DNA from: DASRDZ01 sp035652335
Lineage (GTDB): Bacteria; Chloroflexota; Dormibacteria; Aeolococcales; Aeolococcaceae
DNA length: 64,000 bases
Direction of reading: 5' to 3'
Assembly: GCA_035652335.1 (NCBI GenBank)
Contig: DASRDZ010000071.1
Coordinates: 5,665-69,664 of the forward strand
Of the stretch, positions 36,688-45,980 are shown piece by piece; within the stretch, counting starts at the first letter, position 1, and each line of letters opens with the position of its first letter. The notes under the pieces are model-generated. The model searched no databases. It was not told where the DNA came from and was given only the letters and a program-made list of their open reading frames with translations. The position numbers were made by a program, and so were the translations under genes.

Positions 36688-39600
36688 ATGCTCAGTCGCA
36701 CCCGTACCACCGCCCTGGTCACCACGTCCCTCATCGCCCTGGGGGCGGCGCTCACCGTCTCCGGCCCGGCGCCGGCCGCGACCGCGCAGCAGACGGCGGC
36801 CGCCCGTGCCGCCGCCCTCGGCAACGCGCTGCGCAACGGGCGCGGCGCCACCGACCCCGACGTCGCCAACCTGGCGGCGCGCAGCCAGGGCGTGCTCACC
36901 TCGATCGCCAACCAGCAGTCGATCGCCCAGCGCAACGCCATCATCGCCGCGGGCGGCGACCTCGGCGGCACCTGGCATCGCGACGGCGCTCCACCCATCC
37001 TCAACGACACCAGCGACTACGCGCCGGTGAGCGGGGTGCCCACCTTCAGCGGCCGCGTGGCCGACTTCGCGGTCACTCCCGACGGCAGCGCGCTGTGGGT
37101 CGGCGTCGGCCTCGGCGGCGTCTACGAGACAGGTGACCTCGGCGCGCACTGGCGGCCGCTCACCGACGGGCTGCCCAACACCACCACCGGCGCGGTCGCG
37201 TACTCGACGGCGCAGGGCGGCACCCTGTTCGACGGCACCGGCGACTACGACGGCGGCTTCCTCGGCCTCGGCGTCTGGCGCAGCACCGACGACGGGGCGC
37301 ACTGGACCCGGGCCGCGGGCGTCCCCGACGGGCTGATGACCTCGCGCATCGCCGTCGACCCGACCAATCCCAGCACCGTCTACGCCGCCACCAACCGCGG
37401 CCTGTTCCGCTCCACCGACGACGGCGCCGACTTCGTCAACGTCGACCTGCCCACCCCGGGCACCGGCGGGACGCTGGCCAGCTGCGCCGGCGACATGTCC
37501 CATCCCGAGTGCGCCCTGGCCAACGTGGTCAGCGACGTCATCGTGCGTCCCGGGGACGCCGGCGACAGGGGTGGCGAGGTGCTGGCGGCGGTGGGCTGGG
37601 AGCGCGGCATGCACCACACCTCGCAGGGTTGGTACAACTCGCTCGGCAACGGCCTCTACACCTCGCCGACCGGCGCGCCCGGCAGCTTCACCAACACCAA
37701 CGCGTCGAGCAACGGCTTCACGGCGCAGTCGCACATCGGGCGGGTCAGCCTGAGCGCCGCCACCGGCGCCGGCCAGAACCACGACGTCGTCTGGGCGATG
37801 GTCGAGGACGCGCAGAAGGAGAACGGCAACTTCCCCGTCGTCGACCCGCCGAAGGGCGCGCCCGAGGGCCTGTGCGGCACCGCGCACTGCTACAACACGC
37901 TGCTCGACAACATCTACGAGTCCACCGACTTCGGCAAGACCTGGCACGCCAAGCTGCCGCCCGCCGAGACCCTCGGCGTGTCCTGCCCGGTGACCTCCAC
38001 CGACCAGTGCCTGCTGCTCACCACGCCGGTCCCCGTCGTCGGCGCCAGCTACGCGCCCGGCGTGCAGGCGTTCTACAACAACTACATCCGCATCGACCCC
38101 ACCGCCACCGCCGCGGACGGCACGCCGACGCGCATCATCTTCGGCCTCGAGGAGCTGTGGGAGATCAACCTCGACGATCCTGCCAACAGCAACCCCAGCG
38201 GCATCGTGGTGCCCAGGACCATCGGACGCTACTTCGGCGGCAACTTCTGCCCCGCCACCGAGAACCTCACCGTCGGCCCTGTCGACACCGGGCAGCTCCC
38301 CTGCCCGACGCAGAACGACGCGCCGACGACCACGCACCCCGACCAGCATCGCGGCATCTTCGTCCCCGACGGCAGCGGCGGGGTCACCTACTTCGCCGGT
38401 GACGACGGCGGCGTGTTCTCGCAGCACGTGGCGGCGAGCCAGGACTTCGCCAACAACGGCTGGGCCAAGGGCGACAACCTCGACCTGCCGACCACGCTCA
38501 ACTACGACCTCGCCGTGTCCGGCGACGGCACCGTCTACACCGGCCTGCAGGACAACGGCGAGGTGCGCATCGAGCCCACCGGCCGCATGGTCGAGGTCTT
38601 CGGCGGCGACGCCTTCTACAGCGCCACCGATCCCGCCAACAGCAAGGTGGTCTACGAGGAGTACACCGCCGGCAACATGAGCGTCTCCACCGACGGCGGC
38701 CACACCTGGACCAACATCAACCCGGGCCTCACCTCGCCGCAGTTCGCCACGCCGTTCGCCATGGATCCCACCGACGCCAACCACCTGATCACGGCGGGCA
38801 ACGACATCCAGGAGACGGTGTCCGGCCCCAACACCACGGTCAACCCGACGCTGAGCGGCGCGCCCAGCCCGACGGCGTCGACCGACTGGACCGTCGTCTA
38901 CAACCTGCCCACCGCGCCCGACGGCAACAACGACTCGACCACCGCCGTCGACGTGCGCGGGGACGACGCCTACGTCGGCTTCTGCGAGCCCTGCTACGTC
39001 CCCTCCACGGTCGCCAACTTCCAGAGCGGCATCGCCACCAACGTCGGCGGCAGCGCCCCGCCGCAGAAGATGACCGGCAACGGCTGGCACGTCGCCACCG
39101 CCGCGGGCCTGCCGCAGCGCTACGTCACATCCGTGCGCATGGACCCGGCCAGCCCGAGCACGGTGTTCGTCACCCTGGCCGACTACCTGCCGACATCGGT
39201 CGAGTACCGCCAGCCCGGCGTGCTCGGCGACTCGACGGCGAAGCTGGGCAGCGGCCACGTGTTCATGTCGACCGACGCCGGCGAGCACTTCACCGACATC
39301 TCCGCCAACCTTCCCGACGCCCCCGCCGACTGGGTGATCGTGCGCGGCAATCAGCTCATCGTCTCCACCAACACCGGCGTCTACATGAGCCGCGACCTCA
39401 GCGGCGGGAGCTGGTCGCTGCTCGGCGGCACGCAGCTGCCGGTGACCCACATGGCCACCGTCCAGCTCCAGCCCGGCAACCCCAACCGGCTCTTCGCCGC
39501 CACCTACGGCATGGGCGTGTGGGAGTACGACTTCCCCGCCGCGCACCAGGTCTCGGCGAGCACGGTGACGTCGAGCAGCCCGACCACGGCCAGGGCCCTC

Positions 39601-39720
39601 CCCAACACGTCGGCCGCGGAGGGCGCGCTGCGCCCGGCGGGGATGGCCGCGACGGCGGGGCTGCTCGGTGGCTGGGTGGCGCTGCGCCGGCGCAGCAGGC
39701 GGCGGGGCCGGGCCGGCTAG
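36688..39720 (+). CDS. Secreted BNR/sortilin-like beta-propeller protein with LPNTS sorting-like tail
   Basis: A 1010-residue exported protein. The ATG at 36688 begins a signal peptide (TTSLIALGAALTVSGPAPAAT). The body has many sialidase/VPS10-type repeats with Asp-box-like signatures (VWRSTDDGAHWTRA, LFRSTDDGADF, VSTDGGHTWTNI, VFMSTDAGEHFTDI), implying a multi-bladed propeller that binds or cleaves glycans or proteins. The C-terminus carries LPNTS, then a hydrophobic stretch (AATAGLLGGWVAL) and an Arg-rich end, a sortase-substrate layout with Ser instead of Gly after Thr. No sortase is in the window. No strong ribosome site is seen. The stop shares CTAG with the convergent gene. Confidence 0.82.
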   Translation: MLSRTRTTALVTTSLIALGAALTVSGPAPAATAQQTAAARAAALGNALRNGRGATDPDVANLAARSQGVLTSIANQQSIAQRNAIIAAGGDLGGTWHRDGAPPILNDTSDYAPVSGVPTFSGRVADFAVTPDGSALWVGVGLGGVYETGDLGAHWRPLTDGLPNTTTGAVAYSTAQGGTLFDGTGDYDGGFLGLGVWRSTDDGAHWTRAAGVPDGLMTSRIAVDPTNPSTVYAATNRGLFRSTDDGADFVNVDLPTPGTGGTLASCAGDMSHPECALANVVSDVIVRPGDAGDRGGEVLAAVGWERGMHHTSQGWYNSLGNGLYTSPTGAPGSFTNTNASSNGFTAQSHIGRVSLSAATGAGQNHDVVWAMVEDAQKENGNFPVVDPPKGAPEGLCGTAHCYNTLLDNIYESTDFGKTWHAKLPPAETLGVSCPVTSTDQCLLLTTPVPVVGASYAPGVQAFYNNYIRIDPTATAADGTPTRIIFGLEELWEINLDDPANSNPSGIVVPRTIGRYFGGNFCPATENLTVGPVDTGQLPCPTQNDAPTTTHPDQHRGIFVPDGSGGVTYFAGDDGGVFSQHVAASQDFANNGWAKGDNLDLPTTLNYDLAVSGDGTVYTGLQDNGEVRIEPTGRMVEVFGGDAFYSATDPANSKVVYEEYTAGNMSVSTDGGHTWTNINPGLTSPQFATPFAMDPTDANHLITAGNDIQETVSGPNTTVNPTLSGAPSPTASTDWTVVYNLPTAPDGNNDSTTAVDVRGDDAYVGFCEPCYVPSTVANFQSGIATNVGGSAPPQKMTGNGWHVATAAGLPQRYVTSVRMDPASPSTVFVTLADYLPTSVEYRQPGVLGDSTAKLGSGHVFMSTDAGEHFTDISANLPDAPADWVIVRGNQLIVSTNTGVYMSRDLSGGSWSLLGGTQLPVTHMATVQLQPGNPNRLFAATYGMGVWEYDFPAAHQVSASTVTSSSPTTARALPNTSAAEGALRPAGMAATAGLLGGWVALRRRSRRRGRAG

Positions 39721-40049
39721 CGGGAGGCGACGGCCCCGGCCAGCGCGGCACTGCCGAGGGCGGCGCCGACCCAGACGCGCGGCCCGGCGATGCGGTGCTT
39801 GAGATGCACGCCGAGCATGGCGAGCTGCCCCGCTGCGTTCACCGACGCCAGCGCCAGGGTGCGCCCGCTGGCCCGGCCGCCGCGGTCGCGCTTCGACGAC
39901 GCGGCCACGGCGAGCCACAGCCCGAGCGCCGCCACGCTGCCGGCGGCGCGCTGCGGCGCGGTGCGGAAGAGCTGGCGGCGCGCGGCCAGGAAGCTGCCGG
40001 TGTCGGCGGCGCCGGCGAGGGCGGCGGTCTGCGTCAGTGCTGCGGGCAT
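39717..40049 (-). CDS. Small membrane protein of unknown function
   Basis: 110 residues with about three hydrophobic stretches (AAGSVAALGLWLAVAA, LALASVNAAGQLAMLGVHL, WVGAALGSAALAGAVAS) separated by basic loops (SSKRDRGGRASGR). No family recognised. AGGAG lies eight bases before the ATG, overlapping the TAG of the PIG-L gene just upstream, so it is the second gene of that two-gene operon. Its stop shares CTAG with the convergent propeller-protein gene. Confidence 0.65.
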   Translation of the reverse strand: MPAALTQTAALAGAADTGSFLAARRQLFRTAPQRAAGSVAALGLWLAVAASSKRDRGGRASGRTLALASVNAAGQLAMLGVHLKHRIAGPRVWVGAALGSAALAGAVASR

Positions 40050-40060
40050 GTGGGGTGCTC

Positions 40061-40786
40061 CTAGGCGGTGGGGACGATGCGGAAGGCTTCGGCGAGCCGG
40101 CCCTCGGGCAGCCCGTGCGACTGCGCGGTGGCCGACATCCAGCCGCGCAGCATCTCCTCGAGGTCGTGGCGGTGGCCCACCTGGGAGACGTGGCTGCGCA
40201 GCGCCGCCACCTTGCGGTCGAAGGTGTCGGTGACGTCGACGACGGCGTCGGGATCCGGACCGCCCATCAGCCACACCTCGGGCACCACGTGCTCCTTCCA
40301 TCCCTCCTCGAGGAGCTCCGGGTGCGCGAAGGGGTTGCGCGCGTCGGGGTAGACCGCGCAGAGCGTCGCCTCGCCGCAGGCGAGGTGGTCGGGGTGGCTG
40401 GCGAAGATGCGCTGGAAGTTGCGCACCGGCGACTGGGCGACGACGCGCTGCGGGCGGACCTGCCGGATCACCCGGGCGATGTCGCGGCGCAGCTCGATGC
40501 TGGCGACGAGCCGTCCGTCGGGATGGCCGAGGAAGTGCAGGTCGCTGACGCCGACCTTCGACGCCGCGGTGGTCTGCTCCTCGCGGCGCAGCTTGGCCAT
40601 GCCGGCGCGGGTCATGCCTTCGTCGAAGCCGCCCGCGTCGCCGTCGGTGACGATGCAGTAGGAGACCTGCACACCGGCGGCGGTCCAGGCCGCGATGCTG
40701 GCGGCGGCACCGAAGTCGACGTCGTCGGGGTGCGCGGCGACGACCAGGATGCGCTCCAGGGGGACCTGCACCGTCTGCTGGGTCAT
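40061..40786 (-). CDS. PIG-L family N-acetylglucosaminyl deacetylase-like protein
   Basis: A 241-residue zinc-dependent LmbE/PIG-L deacetylase. Seen: ILVVAAHPDDVDFGAAASIAA with the AHPDD metal and catalytic motif near the N-terminus, CIVTDGDAGG, and SHPDHLACGEAT providing the third zinc ligand (HPDH). Relatives deacetylate GlcNAc-inositol in mycothiol synthesis (MshB), the mycothiol S-conjugate (Mca) or other amidated sugars; the substrate cannot be decided here. A TAGGAT box is exactly eight bases before the ATG, implying a leaderless transcript. The small membrane protein gene follows 11 bases after the stop. Confidence 0.9.
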   Translation of the reverse strand: MTQQTVQVPLERILVVAAHPDDVDFGAAASIAAWTAAGVQVSYCIVTDGDAGGFDEGMTRAGMAKLRREEQTTAASKVGVSDLHFLGHPDGRLVASIELRRDIARVIRQVRPQRVVAQSPVRNFQRIFASHPDHLACGEATLCAVYPDARNPFAHPELLEEGWKEHVVPEVWLMGGPDPDAVVDVTDTFDRKVAALRSHVSQVGHRHDLEEMLRGWMSATAQSHGLPEGRLAEAFRIVPTA

Positions 40787-40794
40787 GTGGGCGC

Positions 40795-40800
40795 ATCCTA
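40795..40800 (-). promoter_or_regulatory. -10 box of the PIG-L gene
   Basis: TAGGAT read leftward, eight bases before ATG 40786; same geometry as the other putative leaderless promoters. Confidence 0.45.
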
Positions 40801-40813
40801 CCGAGGGACGCGG

Positions 40814-43576
40814 TCAGGGGGCCCGGCGGCGCCTCCGGAGGAGAAGGACGATGCCCGTCAGGACGGCGAACGCCGGCACCGCGCCCGCCGCCCCGCCCGG
40901 TGGGGCTGCCGCGGTGTTCACGAGACCGACCGCGGAGGCGCCCAGGGAGGAATTCCCGGCGCTCTGAGCCGCGGCGCGGAGACCGCCGGAGGTCGCCAGG
41001 GCTTCCACCACCTGGCCGTAGCTGCCGCGGTCGGGGAGCGGCGAGAGATTGGCGGCGCTGCCGGCGCCCTGGGCGCTGAAGGCGCCCTGCTCCACGGTCT
41101 CGTTCCACTTCGACGGGTCGCCGCCCTGCTCCTTGGTCAGCTCGTCGGCGGCGGCGAGCGCTGCCGCGCGCAGGACCGCGGTGGCGCCGCCGGAGGAGCC
41201 GAACCAGTCCCACTGCGTCTCGCCGCGAAGCGCGGCGAGCAGCGTCTGCTCGGTGTTGAGCTCGAACTTCAGCGTCGGCGCGGCGAGGTTGTCGACGCTC
41301 ACCATGCAGCGCCCGGTGCCGCCGCAGGCGGTCATGCCGGTGAGCAGCAGGGTGTCGGCGTCACCGATGGTGGGGTCGAGGCCGAGTGTGAGCAGGCGCT
41401 GCATGAAACGGTCGAAGAACACCACGGCCGGCGTGTCGTACTGGCCGTCGCCGTTGGCGTCGACGCGCTGGGCATTCCAGGACTGCAGGTGGCCGAGCAT
41501 CGCCTGCAGGCGCGGATCGCTGTCGCCCTGCAGCGCTTTGGTCAGATATGGCAGCAACACGCGAGCCCGGTTGTCGGTGTAGGCGACGTCGCGGGGGAAG
41601 AGCGCGAAGCGGTCGAAGCTCTGCCCGGGGTTGGCGGCAAGGGTGTCGTTCAGGTCGACCTGCTGGTCCTCGTCGCCCCAGAAGCTGGTCTGCGAGGGGT
41701 CGAGCGCCTTCGACCACCAGCCCTTCGCCGGCTTGTTGTTCCAGTTGGTCATGAAGCCCGTCCTCGGGTCGACGGCGTGCGGCATCGCCGGCCACGACTC
41801 GTAGCCCTGCCAGTCGTAGGAGCCGTCGCCCGGCATGGGCAGCGTGGGGTCGGCGTTGGACGGGCGGATGGGCAGCCTGCCGGTGTGCCAGTAGGCGATC
41901 TCGCCGAGGGAGTCGACGTAGAAGAAGTTGAAGCAGAGCGCCATCGGCTGCAGCGCGGCGCCGAAGGCGGCCGTGTCGTGCTGGCGCCCGGCGCTGTCCC
42001 AGGCGACCAGCGACTCGACGAGGTTGCCGTCCAGGGACGACTGGCGGACGTAGAGGTGGTGGCTGCTGTCGGGACCGGCGACGGCGGGGCCGTGCACCGT
42101 CCGGTAGAACGTGACCGTCGTGTCCTGCAGCGGGCACGCCGGCGGCGGCGCGCCGCTCGCACCGCCGGCGAGCCACGAGAACGCGGCGGTCGCCGTGGTC
42201 GGCGGGTTGTTGCACTTGAAGGTCTCGGGATCCTGCTCGACGGTGAGCGTCTGCCCGTCGTGCCGGTAGGTCGCGTTGGCGCCGTCGAGCTGCTCGACGA
42301 AGAGGTCGGAGTTGGCGTCGAGCCCCGAGGTCACCGTCCAGGCGCTGTCGCTGTTGCGGCCGATGACCAGAAGCGGGATGGCGGGGACGGCGACGCCGCG
42401 CTCGTCGCGCTGCGGGTCGTGCAGCTCCACCTCCCAGAAGAAGCCGGGCACCGCCCAGCCCGTCTGGGGACCGCCGTACAGCCGCGGGTTGCCGTCGTCC
42501 GTGCGGCTGCCGCTCTCCACGATGGCGTTGCTGCCGAAGCGCGGGATGGCCAGCAACCGCTGCAGGGTGGTGACTGCCGCCGCCTGCGCGGCGGTCTGGT
42601 TGCTCATCGCGGTGACGTCGGATGCGGGCGGCAGCACGGCGGGGTCGTGGTTCGCATAGGGCGAATACGGGCTGCTCGACGGCACCGGCGTGCCGGTGTG
42701 GCGCGGGAAGGTGCCGCTGGAGTCGGGGATGGTGTGCGGCGCCCGCGGGTCGTCGAGCGGGTAGAGGTCGGCGAACGCCTTCTCCGCATTCGCCTGTCCC
42801 AGCCTGGCGACCAGGTCGAGGTAGGTCCTGGCCGCGGTCAGCTCGCCGTGGCCGAACTCGCCGAAGAAGCGGCCGGCGTACTCGCCGAAGGCGAGCGTGT
42901 CGTCGTCGATCCACGGCTTGATGGGGAAGTCGTCGAGCAGCAGGAACTCGGCGGGCGCGCTCTGCGGGCTGGCGTCGACCTCGTTGATGTACTCGTTGAC
43001 GCCGCCGGTGAAGGCGCTCAGCTCGGCGCGGATCGACGCGGGCTGGGCGGCCAGCTCCGCCGCGCGCGCCGCCGGACCCTCGCTCACCTGCCGCACCGCC
43101 TCGTCCATGGGCAGCGCTGCCGCACCGGTCAGCTCGGCGAGCGTGCCGTGGCCGACGTGGCGGAAGGCCTCCATCTGGAACATGCGGTCCTGGGCCATGG
43201 CGTAGCCCATGGCGTAGAAGAGGTCGTTCTCGCTGTCCGCGTAGATCTGCGGGACGCCGCTCTGGTCGCGGTACACCGTGGCGCCGGCGTCCCCCGCGAC
43301 CTGGGCGCCGCTGCCCGTCTGCTCGAACTGGAAGGGCTTGTACCTCCAGCTCGCGTACAGCGGGAGCTGGTCGGCGAAGTTGGGGCCGTAGCTCGACGAG
43401 GCCCCGGCCTGGACCGCCGCGAAGTTCTGCGTGCTGATGTAGCCGGACTCCCCGGGAGGGACCACGTTCTCCGCGCGCAGGTTGTCGGCGGGGACTCCGG
43501 CGGCGCTGCCCCCGAGCGGAGCGGCGGCGGCGGCGGCGGCGAGCAGGACGGCGGCCAGGGCGAGCGGGCGTCTCAC
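40814..43576 (-). CDS. Penicillin acylase family protein, secreted and C-terminally anchored
   Basis: A 920-residue Ntn-hydrolase precursor. GTG at 43576 opens a signal peptide (RRPLALAAVLLAAAAAAAPLGGSAA). The alpha-chain region has VYRDQSGVPQIYADSENDLFYAMGYAMAQDRMFQME, typical of penicillin/AHL acylases. Ser349 in FGSNAIVESGSRT is the expected new N-terminal nucleophile of the beta chain after autoproteolysis. The C-terminus ends in a hydrophobic helix and Arg cluster (FAVLTGIVLLLRRRRRAP), suggesting retention in the membrane. Relatives hydrolyse beta-lactam side chains or acyl-homoserine lactones; the natural substrate is unknown. Canonical GSNAW reads GSNAI here. Confidence 0.88.
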   Translation of the reverse strand: MRRPLALAAVLLAAAAAAAPLGGSAAGVPADNLRAENVVPPGESGYISTQNFAAVQAGASSSYGPNFADQLPLYASWRYKPFQFEQTGSGAQVAGDAGATVYRDQSGVPQIYADSENDLFYAMGYAMAQDRMFQMEAFRHVGHGTLAELTGAAALPMDEAVRQVSEGPAARAAELAAQPASIRAELSAFTGGVNEYINEVDASPQSAPAEFLLLDDFPIKPWIDDDTLAFGEYAGRFFGEFGHGELTAARTYLDLVARLGQANAEKAFADLYPLDDPRAPHTIPDSSGTFPRHTGTPVPSSSPYSPYANHDPAVLPPASDVTAMSNQTAAQAAAVTTLQRLLAIPRFGSNAIVESGSRTDDGNPRLYGGPQTGWAVPGFFWEVELHDPQRDERGVAVPAIPLLVIGRNSDSAWTVTSGLDANSDLFVEQLDGANATYRHDGQTLTVEQDPETFKCNNPPTTATAAFSWLAGGASGAPPPACPLQDTTVTFYRTVHGPAVAGPDSSHHLYVRQSSLDGNLVESLVAWDSAGRQHDTAAFGAALQPMALCFNFFYVDSLGEIAYWHTGRLPIRPSNADPTLPMPGDGSYDWQGYESWPAMPHAVDPRTGFMTNWNNKPAKGWWSKALDPSQTSFWGDEDQQVDLNDTLAANPGQSFDRFALFPRDVAYTDNRARVLLPYLTKALQGDSDPRLQAMLGHLQSWNAQRVDANGDGQYDTPAVVFFDRFMQRLLTLGLDPTIGDADTLLLTGMTACGGTGRCMVSVDNLAAPTLKFELNTEQTLLAALRGETQWDWFGSSGGATAVLRAAALAAADELTKEQGGDPSKWNETVEQGAFSAQGAGSAANLSPLPDRGSYGQVVEALATSGGLRAAAQSAGNSSLGASAVGLVNTAAAPPGGAAGAVPAFAVLTGIVLLLRRRRRAP

Positions 43577-43728
43577 GCGTGGATACGACCCCGCCGGGAC
43601 CGCCTTTCTTGCGCCCGCGCGACCGCCAGGACCGCCGCTCGGGGGACGTTCCCAGGAGTAGCCGTGCTCGACCTCAACCCTTCCTGCCCTGTCCGCCCCG
43701 TGGCGACGGGCGGTACGCATCGGCGACC

Positions 43729-45288
43729 ATGAGGGTCCCCATGCGTCCCATCCCCCGAACGCCTGGGGTGCGGCTGCGACCCACGCTGGGCCGCGTCTGC
43801 GGCCTGCGGCGCCGAGCCCTCTCGGGCGGCGTCCACCGCGGCGGCGCCGCCGCTGGGCTCGTGGTGGCCCTGGCCACGGTCGCCGTCCTCGCCGCGCCCC
43901 TCGTCCACACATCCACCGGCGCCTCGGCGCGGCAGCACCCGACCGACCCTCCCGCGGCTCAGCGCCCCGGCCTGGCCGTGGTCCACGCGGGTGCCGCGCC
44001 GGTCCAGCTCGCCCCTGCCAGCCAGGCGCCCGCCCCGGCGCCGCCCGAGGTGGCCACCGCGGCGCTGCGCCCGCACGAGATCTTCGGCTTCGCGCCCTAC
44101 TGGACCCTGGACATCTCGCCCGGCTTCGACCTGCGCTCGATGAGCACCCTGGCCTACTTCGCCGTCGACGCCAACCCCGACGGCACCGTCGCCCAGTCGG
44201 GTGACGGGTGGACCGGCTACCAGAGCCAGGACCTGGCCACCCTGATCACCCGGGCGCACCAGTCGGGGGTGCGGGTGGTGCTCACCGTGAAGAACTTCGA
44301 CAACGGCCAGCTCCACGCACTGGCCACCACCCCGGGCGCGGCGCAGCGCCTCGGCGGCCAGCTCGTCGACCTCATCCGCGCCAAGAGCATGGACGGGGCC
44401 AACCTCGACTTCGAGGGGACCGGCGGTTCCGACCGGGCGGCGTTCGCCGCCTTCGTGACACAGGTGGCACAAACGCTGCATGCAGCCAACCCCCACTGGC
44501 AGGTGACCGCCGACACCTACGCCGACTCCGCCTCGGACGGCGGCGGCTTCTACGACGTCGGCGCCATGGCACCCGCCCTGGACGCCTTCTTCGTGATGGC
44601 CTACGACATGTACGGCGACGGGTCGCACGCGCAGCCCAACGCGCCACTCGCCGGCTACTCCTCCAACGACACCGACGCCATGGCGGCGTACACCTCGCTG
44701 GTGCCGGCCTCGAAGGTGCTGCTGGGAATGCCGTTCTACGGCTACGACTTCACCACCGCCGACAACCAGCCCAACAGCGCCGCCACCGGCTCGCCGTCAC
44801 CGCAGTCGTACGCGCAGATCGCGTCGGCCAAGCACCCCGTGATGTGGGACACCAAGGGGCAGGTGCCCTTCACCTCGTACCAGGACTCGGGCGGCGCCTG
44901 GCACGAGCTCTACTACGACAACCCGCAGTCGCTGGCGCTGAAGGCGCAGCTCGTCAACACCTACCGGCTGCGCGGGCTGGGCGTCTGGGCGCTGGGGATG
45001 GACGGCAACGACCCGGCGATGATGGCGGCGCTGCTGGGACGGGCGGCACCGCTCAAGGTGATCATCCCCGGGAAGGCGACGCCGACCGCCGCGCCGACCT
45101 CGCCGCCGGCGAGCAGCGCGCCGGCCTCCGGTGGCGGGCATCAGCCGGCGCCCCCGCCGCCGTCCTCGCAGCCGTCGCCGTCGCCGTCACCGAGCGGCTC
45201 GGGCGGGGGCGGAGGGGCGCCGCCACCCACAGCGCCACCCCCACCGCCGCCGCCGACACCTCCGCCGCTGCCGACGATGATCGGGTAG
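43729..45288 (+). CDS. Glycoside hydrolase family 18-like protein
   Basis: A 519-residue exported or membrane-anchored GH18. A basic N-terminus and one hydrophobic segment (AAAGLVVALATVAVLAAPLV) precede an Ala/Pro linker and a TIM barrel starting IFGFAPYWTLD. The catalytic motif is SMDGANLDFEG (DGxxxDxE, with Glu as acid), with downstream FFVMAYDMYGDGS and VLLGMPFYGYDF strands and LGVWALGMDGNDP at the end. Such enzymes cut chitin-like or peptidoglycan glycans, as in SleL/YaaH-type germination or cell-wall proteins. The C-terminal 80 residues are Pro/Ser/Gly low complexity. ATG 43741 with GAGGG upstream is an equally good start. Confidence 0.88.
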   Translation: MRVPMRPIPRTPGVRLRPTLGRVCGLRRRALSGGVHRGGAAAGLVVALATVAVLAAPLVHTSTGASARQHPTDPPAAQRPGLAVVHAGAAPVQLAPASQAPAPAPPEVATAALRPHEIFGFAPYWTLDISPGFDLRSMSTLAYFAVDANPDGTVAQSGDGWTGYQSQDLATLITRAHQSGVRVVLTVKNFDNGQLHALATTPGAAQRLGGQLVDLIRAKSMDGANLDFEGTGGSDRAAFAAFVTQVAQTLHAANPHWQVTADTYADSASDGGGFYDVGAMAPALDAFFVMAYDMYGDGSHAQPNAPLAGYSSNDTDAMAAYTSLVPASKVLLGMPFYGYDFTTADNQPNSAATGSPSPQSYAQIASAKHPVMWDTKGQVPFTSYQDSGGAWHELYYDNPQSLALKAQLVNTYRLRGLGVWALGMDGNDPAMMAALLGRAAPLKVIIPGKATPTAAPTSPPASSAPASGGGHQPAPPPPSSQPSPSPSPSGSGGGGGAPPPTAPPPPPPPTPPPLPTMIG

Positions 45289-45308
45289 GGGCTCTGGCCT
45301 CGCCCTAC
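45285..45308. terminator. Weak hairpin between convergent genes
   Basis: GTAGGG (45285-45290) and CCCTAC (45303-45308) form a 6-bp stem with a 12-base loop that overlaps both stop codons of the convergent GH18 and triple-repeat genes. Possibly a bidirectional stop. Confidence 0.35.
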
Positions 45309-45910
45309 TCGCGCGTCGCCGCGTGGTAGTGGTCGCTCACCTGCACCCACCCCGCCGAGTTCACCCCACCCGGCAGCGGCGTGTTCCCGTCGAAGTACCG
45401 CACCGCCCCGGTCTCCGCATTGCGGTACTCCCCCGGGCTCACCACCGTTCCTGCGGGAAACGTCACCGGCCTGCTCACCCGATCCGGCTCGTGCCGGTGC
45501 TCCCCCGTCTGCTCGGCGGTGTCGGGGTGCTGCGCGTGATAGTGGTCGCTCACCTGCTGCCAGCTCGGTGAGTTGACGCTGCCGGGGAGCGGCGTGCTGC
45601 CGTCGAAGAAGCGCACGGCCCCGCTCTCGGTGTTGCGGTACTCGCCCGCGCTCACCACCGCGCCGGGACCGAAGAGCACCGGCTTGCTGGGACGTTCCGG
45701 GTTGGAGCGGGCCGTGCCCGCCGCCGCGCCGCCGCCCTCGGGGAGCTGCGCGTGGTAGTGGTCGCTGACCTGCTCCCAGCTCGGCGAGTTGACCCCGCCG
45801 GGGATGGGCGTGTTGCCGTCGAAGTAGCGGATGGCGCCGGTCTCGGTGTTGCGGTACTCGCCCGGGCTGACCGTGATCCCGGGACGGAAGCGGACGCCGT
45901 GCTGAGGCAT
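45305..45910 (-). CDS. Triple-repeat protein of unknown function (GEYRN/FDG/VSDHYH repeat)
   Basis: 201 residues made of three tandem units of about 50 residues joined by variable charged linkers of 15-20 residues. Unit consensus: F-x-PG-x-x-VS-x-GEYRN-x-E-x-GA-x-R-[YF]-FDG, then TPLPGGVNSPSWxQVSDHYHA. Conserved aromatic residues (Tyr, Phe, Trp, Tyr) and the final His-x-Tyr-His give each unit a compact beta-type look and a possible metal or ligand site. There is no signal peptide or TM segment. I do not recognise the family; a faint likeness to short YjzC-type proteins is speculative. GAGGAG lies nine bases before the ATG. Confidence 0.75.
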   Translation of the reverse strand: MPQHGVRFRPGITVSPGEYRNTETGAIRYFDGNTPIPGGVNSPSWEQVSDHYHAQLPEGGGAAAGTARSNPERPSKPVLFGPGAVVSAGEYRNTESGAVRFFDGSTPLPGSVNSPSWQQVSDHYHAQHPDTAEQTGEHRHEPDRVSRPVTFPAGTVVSPGEYRNAETGAVRYFDGNTPLPGGVNSAGWVQVSDHYHAATRE

Positions 45911-45980
45911 GTGGCTGGTCTCCTCGCCGACTATCGCGTTCGGGTGCGAAGGCCAGTCTAGGAGCTTGTCCGCCCCCGGG

